A stretch of DNA of 64,000 bases from Cryphonectria parasitica EP155 (lineage: Eukaryota > Ascomycota > Sordariomycetes > Diaporthales > Cryphonectriaceae). Position numbers and translations under genes: made by a program. This document shows, one piece after another, positions 1 through 10,279 of this stretch. Location of the stretch: contig NW_024468911.1 of NCBI RefSeq assembly GCF_011745365.1, positions 2,102,759 through 2,166,758 on the forward strand. Reading direction: 5' to 3'. Under the pieces are notes generated by a model. That model saw only the letters and a list, made by a program, of their open reading frames with translations. It was not told the DNA's origin and made no database searches. Within the stretch, counting starts at the first letter, position 1; the number at the start of each line of letters is the position of its first letter.

Positions 1-181
1 GTTGTTACATTTGCAATCCCATATTTGTATCATTATACAACTATACAAAAAAAGAGGCCTCTGTCTGTCTCCAGTCCTTCTATACATGTATATACCATGA
101 GGACCCAAACGACCCATTTATCCAAAAACCACCAATGCATGTTCCCCCGCCTATCTACATTTAATAACCACCTTGACCATG

Positions 182-250
<69 letters not shown>

Positions 251-591
251 CCTGGTTCAGCTTCCCCAGAAAACCACCCAGACGCCTCCTGCTCCCTTGT
301 GTATACGCTCGTCTATCCTTTAGTATTGTTGTTTCCGTCCGCGCCGTCGCAACATCAACAGACTGCCTTCCCCCCTCCCCCGAAAAGAAATTTTATCGTT
401 CGTTCATGAGAGAAAAAGCCCAACACACCGCAAACGCCGCGTGAAGAATTCATCGTCATCATGCCAGTATCGTACAGAAGAGCAGCGCGAGCCTATATCT
501 CTTCGATCGTGATGCAAGTTGTATAGCGGTAAGGATCCAGAAAGTTGTAAAATGGAGGCCGGATGTGTCTTGGGCCCCTTTACGGCTCATA
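1..591. other. Spacer with long CT microsatellite
   Basis: No gene is supported here. The stretch is the 3' flank of the magnesium-transporter gene that ends at 592. Its main content is a (CT)n microsatellite of about 60 bases at 184-245. Open frames through the repeat encode only Leu-Ser runs and are artefacts. Confidence 0.6.
184..245. repeat. (CT)n microsatellite
   Basis: About 30 perfect CT dinucleotides, visible directly. It lies in a non-coding spacer and is likely length-polymorphic. Confidence 0.95.
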
Positions 592-3017
592 TCATAAGAA
601 CGCACCGGGTCTCCCTTCCCCCTGTGGCGTCCCCCTGCCACTCCCAGGTGTGGCATACCTTGGCGGTGTCCCGTGTGTCGGTGGCCTCGGCGGTGTACTG
701 CCCTGCGCCTCATGGCGTCTTTCGACACCATCGTTCTCCTTGGCACCGCTGATGCCCAGGCCCTTCTCGTCTCCACTGCTGCTGCCGCTTCCCGTCCTTC
801 CCCTCGACGAAGTCCCCGTGATGCCGCGGCCGTACCGGTTCGGACTGTCGTCTGCATAGACCTTCAGGTCGCCGTCGTCGTACTCATAGTCGTCAGGGCT
901 GCCAGTGTCATCATCATCCTCCTCGTAGGATGGAGGGGATCTCCTGGAGCTAGATGCATTGTCGCCACCGTGCACGAGACCAAGGCGTTCCTCTTCTGTT
1001 GGGAACTCGTCAGCAAAACAAACAATCGTTATAAAAGAGCAGTAACACGAGAAGAAAAGAAGGGTATCTTGTGCTTACCAGTCGCCGTCTTTACGTGCGG
1101 GGCAGAGTATCCTCTGCTCGAGAAGGGCCTGTTGCTCTTAGACGACGTCGGCCGGTCATCCGCCTCGTCATGCTGCTGCTGGTCTCGGTTCCTCTTGAAC
1201 ACATTCTGGAACGAGAACTGCCGTCTCGCCGACACGCGTCCTGGCGTTCCGTGTGGTGGTGGCGTGGGCGCTGCCAGACTACCCGGTGTGTGGCGTGTCT
1301 CTCCACCGAACTGAATGTGTCTCTCTGCCGCCCCCGGGTCATACTCGGTGTGGGCGGCCGAGATGCCATAGTTGCTGCTGCCCAGGCTCAGGTTGCTGGC
1401 CCCAGTGTGCTGCGCCGGCATGGCAATGTCGGTGAGCTGCACCGGGTGCATGGGGCTCTGCGCCTTGCTATTTTTGCCCGCGCCGAAACCGAAGCCCTGT
1501 GCGCTCGCCGTCGTGTCGACGCTGCCCGATCTAAAGTCAGGGTGGCCCGGCAGCACGCTCGTAGCGCGCGAGCGGATGGTGCCGATGACACTGGACAGAC
1601 CAGCAGAGAAGGGCCTGTCGTCGTCGTGCTCGGCGAGCTCCTCGTCCGTCGGGAAGCGCGACATGCCCAGCGGCGGATGCGGGCTGCCCATGGTGCCGGT
1701 ATGCTGTGGAGTCGAGAAAGTGGCAGCGTGGACGGGCGTCGACGTGGACCTGCTGCGGTGGCTACCCAGAGTGGTCCTGCGGCGGCGCAGGCCGTCCCAT
1801 TCAAACTGTGGCACGCCCTCCTCGCTGACGGCCTCGAGCCGCTCCGCCTCCTTCTCCAGGCGCAGCCTCTTGAGCTCCTCCACCTCCATCTTTTCGCGTG
1901 CCGTCGAGAACCGGCGAACCAGAGCCGCGGCACCGCGGATCGCGTCGGCCTTGGGCTCTGTCTCGGGCTGCTCTTGCTCGGCGATGGTGTGGATCTGGTT
2001 GAGGTCGCCAGCGAACACAGCAGAGTCGGGTACGTCCTTGGCCGACTTGGAGAGCTGCAGCAGGACGACGCCCGAGCAGATCACCAGGAATCCCAGCACA
2101 ACCGTCACAATGGAAGTGACGGTGCCCTTGAATCCCTGGAAGAGGACCGCCGAGGTGATGATGGTCGTACTGGTGAAGTAGACATAGTATGTAGGTGTGA
2201 CCATGGCCGCGTTAAAGATATTCAGTGCTTTGTTGAGGAAGATGATCTCGGTCAAGAGCGTGCCGACGACAAACACCAAGAGCACGTAGAGGAACCAGTG
2301 GGTGAATTGTGACTCTCCTCCTGCCTGAGCGACAATCGCAGAGCCCAGTCCCTGGGTGGCTACCACGCTCAGCCCTCCGACCCAGCTGCATATCGAAATG
2401 TACACCAGCATGTTCTTCTTGCCGTACTTGGGACCAGCCCAGAAAGCAGTCACGGCAGCTCCAACGATGATGACGCCGGCGTAGGACAGAAAGCCAGGCT
2501 GAATGACATAGTGCTGCATCTCCTGGATATCTGCAACAGACGACTCCTCGGGAGCGTTCATGACGATGACGACGGAGCCCACGATACACAGGAAGCAGGC
2601 AACCTTCCCAACCATGCTCAGGCGCTCCTTGAGGAAGATGGCAGAGAGTATGGTGCAGATGACGACGGACAGGGCGCCGAGCGGGGTGACGAGGATGGCG
2701 TCGGTAAAGGCATAGGCGACAAAGTTGAGGATCTCGCCCAGAATCATCAGGGTCATGCCCGTCCACCAGAAGGCGTTCTTGAGGTAGCCATAGCCTTCGC
2801 CGGCAGCCTCATTGTACTTCTCATTGGCCTTGAGCAGGCCTACCTTCTTGAGGACGAATGAGGACCCGATGAACAGGCCTGAACCGATGGCAAGACATAT
2901 GCCGATGACTTTATAGGAGGCTGGTCGCTCGGTGGTGGAGGACGAGTCGGAGGATGTGTCGTTCGCTCGGGTGTATATCTCGTGCGCTGTAGCCAGCACG
3001 GCTCCTGCGGCGTCCAT
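592..3017 (-). CDS. NIPA-type magnesium transporter (DUF803 family)
   Basis: This is a multi-pass membrane protein of the NIPA family, whose members move Mg2+ across plasma or endosomal membranes; the substrate here is inferred. Two exons join: 3017-1079 and 995-592. The 83-nt intron has a GTAAGC donor and CAG acceptor. The product is about 780 residues. After a 35-residue polar N-terminus, nine hydrophobic segments lie between about residues 37 and 325, including the family-typical stretches GSGLFIGSSFVLKKVGL and LVTPLGALSVVICTILSAIFL. The remaining 450 or so residues are a cytosolic disordered tail, rich in Ser/Thr/Pro and in Arg-rich coiled segments. It ends in an acidic stretch and a Pro-Gly tail encoded by exon 2. 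Fungal NIPA proteins commonly have such long tails. The splice is supported because it restores the frame and continues with EEERLGLVHGG. The family call is firm; the ion is less so. Confidence 0.9.
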
Positions 3018-5028
3018 GCTGCTTGTCGTTCGGGTGTGGCTCTACCCAGACCCCAAGAAGGAGGGCAGAGAGCGAGGACGAGGACGAGGAGGGGCGGAGT
3101 CTGGGAGGGAGGTTGGATAATGAAGGGGTGCCCTATTCCGGTAGCGCAGGCAACGACAGCGCGCTCGCTGCGTTTGAGCAAGGCCTGCACTTCCTGTCGA
3201 TGGATCGATCAACCCGTTGTGGTTCGTCCCTGAAGAGAGAACAGTGGTAGTTGCTCCAGTCGGGTAGCAAGGAGTGTCGTCGTCTCTTGTGTCAAAGCGC
3301 AAGCAATTGTTGTGGGGGAAAGTAAACAATATCGAGACCCGTGGATTTCAGTGACGACATGTACATTCCCATGCAGAATAATTAAACAACCAAACTGACT
3401 GATAAAAGGATGTCTGGCAGGACGGTGGAGACGTGCTTGTGTTCTGGGTCCGTTGAAACTGAGCAAGGTGGTTTGTGGGTTGGTGGACCAGGGGAAAGAA
3501 ACAGTTTTATTCTGGTGGTTGTCGCCGTGGTTGCTTGCTGAAGGTGGCTGCTCCCTCTATCAGGCCGGCAGCAGGGGGGAGGGTGATGTCAGAGGCGGTA
3601 AAGCAGGGTAGCACTATTGACAAAGCAGGAATCGAGCAGGTCCAGAACGGAAACAGTATCTGTGTGGGATTCACTTTGGCCAAGCTGCATGAGCACAAGG
3701 ACAAATTAGTTTCAACCCCCTTCCAAGTGTGTCTTTTTACAACATGTCAAAGCACGTGGGAACGACGAGAAGAAGGAGGAGGACATACTGAAGAAGTGGT
3801 AAAAGTAGTAGTAGTAGTAGTAGTAGAAGTACTATGTAGAAGCGCCCAGTGGGAAAATCGTGAGACGGATTGTGTTGGATGTGGGAGGAGGATTGGTGAC
3901 ATGGGAAGGGCCCAGAGTGTTGGCCCAGAACAACACGCCCACTACCCAGTAATTGCTAGCCAATGATCACTGGCCAACTAGTGACCAGAGTTACGCACGC
4001 AGGCACTAACGCCAAAAGAGGCCACTCACTCCTTCCCTCTTGCCCTCCTTGCCTCCTTCCTTACCTCCCTCGTCTCCCTACGAAGCGTGGAAAGTATGTA
4101 CAGGGTACTTGGCTTCAGTTTATCTCTTCCTCCAGTGCGAGAATGCATTGGTGCAGAGTTCCTATCAAAATTTCTAAAATGTATTGAGGAGGCACAAGGG
4201 ATTTCTAGTCTTGTCTTTCTGGGTCCCGTTTAAAGTTCTCTCTCAGACAGGAAGACCCCAGACAAGACCCCAAACGTTACTATTTATGGGTCCCTGGGAA
4301 GGCGCGGTTGTACATACATAGTACTATACACGCGTACATGAAGAAAAGGTAGAAAAAGCTTGAGTCAGTGGAGCATTGGGAATTGTTGGTGGTTGGGAGT
4401 CGAGCAGGGCAGGAGGGGAAAAAAAGAGAAAAGACATGGAAAAAGAAATATAGACATAAGAAAGTGTTTAATCCCAGCTTCAGTCAGGAGAAGAGAGGAA
4501 GAAAGAACCCCTCCCCCTCCAACCCAACAGGTAACCATGAAAAGGCTGCTTGACAAGACAGTGCAGTGACTGGTACCAGCACACGACCTACCATGTACAA
4601 CATACGACAAGCCACACCACAAAAAGGCCAAGAGGCTAAGGACCGCAAAGGGCAAAGCACGTCTCGCCCCCCTCATCGAGGCTGTGCTGCGCCAGTGAGC
4701 CAGTCAAGTTTCGCTTCGCCTGATGAACTTGAGGATCGACATGCTTTTGAAGCATTCCTGAGCAAAAAGTGTTATGGTGGGTGGCTTCGCGTTGCTCGAC
4801 CGAGGCAAAAAGAGGGACGTCGAGACCGACCTGCCAAAAATCCCACGTACCCACACCCAAACTTCCCACATGCCCAAGCCCCTGGGTCGGGTTTTGTGGG
4901 GGCGAACATTCGGAAACATCAGACCTATTGGCTGCAAGCTACCGGTGGTGCGACGTAAGGGCCGAGCGGTATGGACAGAGGCCCCGTTTCCCGCATCGGC
5001 TTCGTTCTTTCTCTTCAGGCCTGCGTCC

Positions 5029-5063
<35 letters not shown>

Positions 5064-6482
5064 GTGGTGTCAGCGTATTTCTCTGCCGATGTTCCGGAAC
5101 AGCAAGAAACGCAGAGCAGGAGACCACGCCTGCCTTGCGCCGTCTTGCACTCGATGTTACAGCAACGGTGTGATCATCATTAGATCTTCCAAAGAATTGT
5201 TTTAGTAGTACCCAGACCAGATCTACAGGATCCGCAAAGATCAGCAGCGCTCAATTACACAGTACCTGTTGTTACCTACAACCCTTCAGCCCTACGAGAC
5301 CCCTCCGCCCTCATGGCAACTTCTTGACGAGCAGGTGATCTGTGCTTTTGATAACCATGCAACTCAACCAACATCTCTATCGTGTGACACCTGTGACTGA
5401 TTCTGAGTTACAAATTATGTCTAGAGTAGGGACTCACGGTATAGCAGTCCCCTCTCCCATGTCTCTACCGCTAGCAGCGCACACCTGTAAGGGAAGTGAG
5501 GTGAGCTCAGCTTGGTCATGCATACATACGCCCATGGGGGGCGTCCCCCATCGTGTTAATTAGCCCCTGCTGTGCGGACATCGCCCCCTCCCCCTCCACA
5601 CTGCGATACGAGGTTATAGTAGAGATCGCTCCATGTGAGGCCTCTCAATCACGCGATGGCCTGTTGGGTCTCTTGTCTATGCGTTTTGTCGTAAAGACCA
5701 ACCATTACGGATCATTCCCAGCGAGGTGACACGCCCTCAATTCTTGCAATGAGGCCTGGCACTGGGGTGCATGTGTCTACACGGCACGGGAATTCGGTGG
5801 TCTGCATGTGTAGTGACGGAGATACTGGACCATACTATCTGCTTTTAATTGGAGAGGGCTGAGAGGGTGGAGGAGGCATTGGAAGGGGCGCCGGCCTGCA
5901 TTCACAAAGCGCCAATCTTCTCTCCCAATGTACGCCCAAGGGGCCTTTAGAACAAGTGGCAGGAGACGTGTATGGAAAAGGCGTGCCTCGAGTGAGGTTG
6001 CGCGGGTAAATGATGGAGAAGTACTATGATAGCAATTCGCCGCTCTTGACATTTCCTGTCCGCAAATTCCATATTTCTGCAACTCTTTTTTCATTGAATG
6101 AATTCCTACGGCCGAGTGTATACGGGACTTATCTACCTCGGGGCGTGACCATGTATTAACAGCAAAGGGTATGAGGAATTCTACAGCGGAAATTTGAAAT
6201 CACACAAAAGAGGCGGAACGGCATGGCCACAGGGCTTTACAAAGAGCCTTGTGACAATCCATTCTCGCCGTCAAAATGAATGGCTTCCTTGTCTGCTATT
6301 TCCTGTCCTGTAATTACGTCTCCCTTTGTTCCATCACGACTACGCCAGTCCATGGCAAATACCCAAGTTGATGAGGCTCTGTTCTTGACAAACCCACTTC
6401 TCATATGAAAGAACCAACAGACACAAAACTGGCCCGGCAGGTTTGTGTCATCTTTCCTCAACGTCATTCCTTCTTCCTAGAC
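3018..6482. other. Gene-free spacer, 3.4 kb
   Basis: I found no coding region with recognisable protein character. The part next to 3017 must contain the transporter's 5' leader and promoter. It holds a (TAG)n tract near 3808-3829 and a T homopolymer of about 30 bases at 5032-5062. Frames such as 4566-4958 and 4774-5205 are low-complexity or run through the homopolymer and lack gene-like codon pattern. Confidence 0.5.
5032..5062. repeat. Poly(T) tract
   Basis: An uninterrupted T run of about 30 bases is visible directly. Such tracts recur in this window's spacers (24429-24474, 26935-26961; as A at 43249-43280). I see no flanking element or duplication that would mark it as a retroposon tail. 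Confidence 0.9.
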
Positions 6483-7463
6483 ATGCAACCTAACAAGTTG
6501 TTACTATTGACGGCCGCGGTCTGTTTCTCGACCGTGGTGGGCGCCGAGGAGGATTACTGCGAGGAGCCGACGATATCAGCCGCGCAGACAGGTCTCGTCT
6601 TTGCCACTGTATCATCATCATCACCGCCGCCACCGACCTTGGAATCGACGTTTCCAGACAATGAAGCGCAGAAGACCAGCGTCAGCATCGTCTCCCAGTC
6701 ATGGCTGACAGGAGCAGGGCAGTCCACAACCACTTTCCTGGCGGCAGAAGCAACTTCCTCTTCATCTCGTCAACCCATCTCGGCGCCTCCTTCAAGCGTT
6801 AGCCCTGCAGCAAGCACCCAGGATGTTATTTCAGCGGAGGAAATCTCTTCTCCAGCTTCGGCTCACACAACGAGCAGCACATCAGCCGAGGCAGCCCAGA
6901 CCTCGAGCCGTTCCGCGACTCCACGGCTGACACTTACAGGTCACGCATCCGTGCACTCTGCGCTGGCGCTGTGTGTTCCCCACGGGACGTACTGTCCTCC
7001 TGCCTCGGGCAACACAACCTCGACAACTCTGGCTATTCTGTCTGCGACGTCCACCGTTACCTCGACCCACAACACTACAGTTACAATAGCAAAGCATACG
7101 ACGGCATCCAGCAACTATAAGTCTTCCTCTGTTTCCACTGTCCGCCGTGTGAGGAGGAACTGTGGAGGGAGCACAAGCCAGGGAATTGTGAACCTGTCCT
7201 CGACTGCCTCGATGATCATGGCGAGTAGTAGTGGGGGTGCGACGATAATGACATTGGAGACGGCGACTGGGCCACTTGCAACATCAAACGCTGTCCAGAA
7301 GACAACAACGGAGACGAGCACACCAGTGTCTTCCGCCTCGGAGACACCTTCGTCAACTTCTCAGTCCTCTGGAGCATGCAGGGGGGCTGTTAGGCCAGTC
7401 AAATTTATGATGATACTTCCTGGGGTGCTTGCGATTGTCTATAATTTGGTTGCACTCACATAA
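6483..7463 (+). CDS. Ser/Thr-rich secreted protein, probably GPI-anchored
   Basis: The product has 326 residues when started at the ATG at 6483. I chose this ATG rather than the upstream in-frame one at 6405 because it gives a clean signal peptide (MQPNKLLLLTAAVCFSTVVGA). A short acidic Cys-containing segment follows (EEDYCEEP), then about 270 residues dominated by Ser, Thr and Ala, as in heavily O-mannosylated fungal wall proteins. The last 20 or so residues are hydrophobic (MMILPGVLAIVYNLVALT), preceded by small residues SSGA and a few basic residues, as expected of a GPI-attachment signal. I recognise no domain. A cell-surface or wall role is inferred from composition only; it could also be a single-pass membrane protein. 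Confidence 0.65.
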   Translation: MQPNKLLLLTAAVCFSTVVGAEEDYCEEPTISAAQTGLVFATVSSSSPPPPTLESTFPDNEAQKTSVSIVSQSWLTGAGQSTTTFLAAEATSSSSRQPISAPPSSVSPAASTQDVISAEEISSPASAHTTSSTSAEAAQTSSRSATPRLTLTGHASVHSALALCVPHGTYCPPASGNTTSTTLAILSATSTVTSTHNTTVTIAKHTTASSNYKSSSVSTVRRVRRNCGGSTSQGIVNLSSTASMIMASSSGGATIMTLETATGPLATSNAVQKTTTETSTPVSSASETPSSTSQSSGACRGAVRPVKFMMILPGVLAIVYNLVALT

Positions 7464-8203
7464 TACTGGATTAAAGGTTGAGCCCACTTCGCTTAGCAAG
7501 TCTGGCTGTATTTCTTTTCCCTGTTGTAAATAATCTTGCAACATTCTATTTATGTAATGTCTCCTATAGAGACATGGTACCTTAATCACTCAGAATGTAT
7601 AGATTTGTAGCTTGCTATCATAACTACCTTCCTTCCATCATAATTAATGCTCTTTGTGCTGCAAGCTAATTACGCACCGCAAAGAGCAACCCTGATCGGA
7701 GTGCCGCCTCTCTAAACAGATTGTGACCATTTCTAGAATATCAATCATAGGGTCTTCGTGATGCCGGTTCCGAGCCTTACTCTTGTTGGCTGCAAGGATG
7801 TCGGAGCCAACTGCATAAGTATGCTGGCCTGGTTGCACAAGGCAGTTGGTCCGCATCTCCGGGTTACCCGCCCATGCAACCTTTCAGAACTGCAATGCAA
7901 AGTGAATCACATAATTGCAGCAAAAGAACAAATGTAAGTCTATCCTATATATAGCTCACGAAGGCGAGTCGCCGACACCCTAGCCTCTGGCCCCAAAGTT
8001 CAATGGTACTGTGCTACTTCGAATTAGAAACAAAGAAGCCCTCCAATACCTACCTAGCCTCAGATTTGGCCAGCATAAATACTTTCCTAAGTGCATGTGA
8101 ACTTTGGAAAACAAAGAGAACCCCTCAAAAGAAAAAAGAAAACGAGAACATACCTACTCATGCTCACCTCCAAAATGATCCTCGGTCCATCTTGAATATC
8201 TGA
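7464..8203. promoter_or_regulatory. Upstream region of the F-box gene with TATA box and in-frame uORF
   Basis: A TATATATA box is at 7946-7953, about 250 bases before the F-box start codon. A 66-codon open frame runs from ATG 8003 to a TGA at 8201-8203. That TGA directly abuts the main ATG (TGAATG) in the same frame. If transcription starts shortly after the TATA box, the frame would be a translated uORF. No other gene is visible. Confidence 0.4.
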
Positions 8204-10015
8204 ATGGATAACATCTCCTGCCCCGCCCAGGGGGGCGGCAACCCTCCCACAACAGGCATCCTCTCCCTCCCCGACGAGATCCTAATTGAGATATTCACTC
8301 TCGTAAAAACCTACAAGCCAGCCAACCGCGCCACACACATCGGCTTCGCCTCCTCCGCGGCCGACATCGTAAGCACCCGCCTCGTCTGCCGCCGCTTCGC
8401 GGCCGCCAGCGCACACCTGCTCGTACATTACATCCGGCTCGAAGGCATCGACGCTCAGTCCCTAGAGAAACTCGAGACTATCTCGCGCCACCCGCTCATC
8501 AGCAAGGGCGTGAGAATTGTCAGACTTGAGGCGGTTTGTTATGTGCACCAGTTGGCTAGCAATCTGAACGAGTTCGCGGGCTGGGCTGTGCGGAGGGTGT
8601 TGGAACGTGCGCAAAAGTACCAGCGGGCTTGCGAGAGGACGCTGGAGAGGGCAGAGTCTGGGGGATATGGCTATGACCAAGATGTAGTGTTGCAGAGAGC
8701 GAAGGTGGCGGCTGTGCTGGAAAGAGTCAAGGCTGTGTTGAAAACATGGAATCTTGTCAGCACGGGGAATGCGCGAGATCTGCTTTGGAACTTGGAGAGG
8801 TTCTCAGACACTTCCGTGTCTGAGGAGGACAGACATCGCCACATCGAGTTACTGCGTGCTGCACACAGGCGCTACCAGCTACGATACAGCGAACAGGAAA
8901 GCCTGCGAGAGGGCAGCAACGCCTTTGTGGAGAGATTTACTGCGGCCATAGCACGTATGCCCAGGATGAAGGCTCTCGAGCTACAAGACTTCCATCATCA
9001 GGAGGACATCAAATACCCAGATTTTGAGGATGTGGATCAAAATGTATTCGTCAGTCCTACCACACGAGACGAAGAATACGACGGTCTTCTCGATCTTGAC
9101 GTCGTCGTCAAGCCTTTGTCTTGGAACCAAGTTTTGTGTCAGCAGCTGGGAATGCCTCCGGCCCAAGTCCTCTTCAACCTTCCCCTCGCTATACATGAGT
9201 CTGGCTGCAAGCTCGACAGGATCTGCGTTCGGACGACCACACCTGCAGAGCAATATTACCGACTTCTTTGGGAGACCGTTGAGCAGAATCCTGTTAGACT
9301 CGCCTCCGCGGTCAGTTCTATGGGTATCAAGGATTTCGCCTTCATCCATGGGTGCGGGCACGGTTCCAGGGAACGGAAGACACCAAATACCGAGGATACA
9401 GCAGCGTTTCAACGCTACATCGCTGCCATGACACACAGCAACAGCCTCGAACGGTTCAGACTTGCTGTCGACAGCGGCTGGGTCGAAGGCAATCTCAATT
9501 CGGATCACTGTTTCAGACTTGCCTCTTTGGCCATGCCGTGCATTGATACGACGTTTGGCGGGCCCACGCGCTCGTGGATGAATATGAAGGACATGCACCT
9601 GTCTGACATGCCCCTACGTCTCACTGATCTGGAGTGTCTTGAGAATATACTCAAAGGAAACGGTGTTAGACTGCAATACTTGACCTTGTCACGCATCAAA
9701 TTGGTGGACGGGACCTGGGCACAGGCCCTGGAGATCCTGCGCCGGCTCGTTGTGGCCGACAAGGAACTACTCGAACCTGTTGGAGCCGAATGTGATGACC
9801 CAGCCATGTCGCTTTCTGGGAGATATAACGTGGTCTTTGGCACTAGACCTGGGCAAGAGAGTGTGGCTGGGCATTTTATCAACGGTAGAATTGAGAATAA
9901 CCCGCTGGTTCATGGTATGAATGAGGATCATCCTCCTCAAGCAGAAGGAGAAGGTTTGGTTGAGGGAAAGGAGGCTGAGAATGTGGACATAACCAAAGGC
10001 AATATGCCAGAATAA
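8204..10015 (+). CDS. F-box protein
   Basis: A single uninterrupted frame of 603 residues. An F-box-like motif lies near the N-terminus (about residues 19-75): LSLPDEILIEIFTLV, then after a short insertion STRLVCRRFAAASAHLL. F-box proteins bind Skp1 in SCF ubiquitin ligases and choose substrates with the rest of the chain. Here the remainder is a long region without repeats I can name, in the style of the expanded ascomycete F-box family whose C-termini often form irregular leucine-rich repeats (for example LTDLECLENILKGNGVRLQYLTLSRIKL near residue 490). The last 40 residues are acidic and disordered. The substrate is unknown. Confidence 0.8.
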   Translation: MDNISCPAQGGGNPPTTGILSLPDEILIEIFTLVKTYKPANRATHIGFASSAADIVSTRLVCRRFAAASAHLLVHYIRLEGIDAQSLEKLETISRHPLISKGVRIVRLEAVCYVHQLASNLNEFAGWAVRRVLERAQKYQRACERTLERAESGGYGYDQDVVLQRAKVAAVLERVKAVLKTWNLVSTGNARDLLWNLERFSDTSVSEEDRHRHIELLRAAHRRYQLRYSEQESLREGSNAFVERFTAAIARMPRMKALELQDFHHQEDIKYPDFEDVDQNVFVSPTTRDEEYDGLLDLDVVVKPLSWNQVLCQQLGMPPAQVLFNLPLAIHESGCKLDRICVRTTTPAEQYYRLLWETVEQNPVRLASAVSSMGIKDFAFIHGCGHGSRERKTPNTEDTAAFQRYIAAMTHSNSLERFRLAVDSGWVEGNLNSDHCFRLASLAMPCIDTTFGGPTRSWMNMKDMHLSDMPLRLTDLECLENILKGNGVRLQYLTLSRIKLVDGTWAQALEILRRLVVADKELLEPVGAECDDPAMSLSGRYNVVFGTRPGQESVAGHFINGRIENNPLVHGMNEDHPPQAEGEGLVEGKEAENVDITKGNMPE

Positions 10016-10279
10016 GGATATCTTGGTTACGAAATCATAAAGAAATTGAAGATATCTTACCACAATATTGAGGTTCGGCACGTTCCTCCTGGACTTGTCT
10101 CTTGGGATTCATTGTAAGAATTGGTGTTACTTGAATTTCTACAAACGCTGATAAGCATTGATGAGACTTGGTTCTGCGAGTCAATGGTAAACACACCAGA
10201 AAAGCCCTGCTTGATCTGTCTCATAATACAACACCATCTACTTGTATATTGTCATCTATCAATACAGAACCATACCTCT
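10016..10279. other. Convergent 3' spacer
   Basis: A 264-base gap separates the stop codons of the F-box gene and the beta-propeller gene, which converge. It presumably holds both 3' UTRs. Nothing else is visible. Confidence 0.5.

Noticed and set aside
1071..2312. 413-codon open frame on the plus strand
   Set aside because: It is antisense to the magnesium-transporter exon; Arg-rich low-complexity sequence from GC-biased codons, no family.
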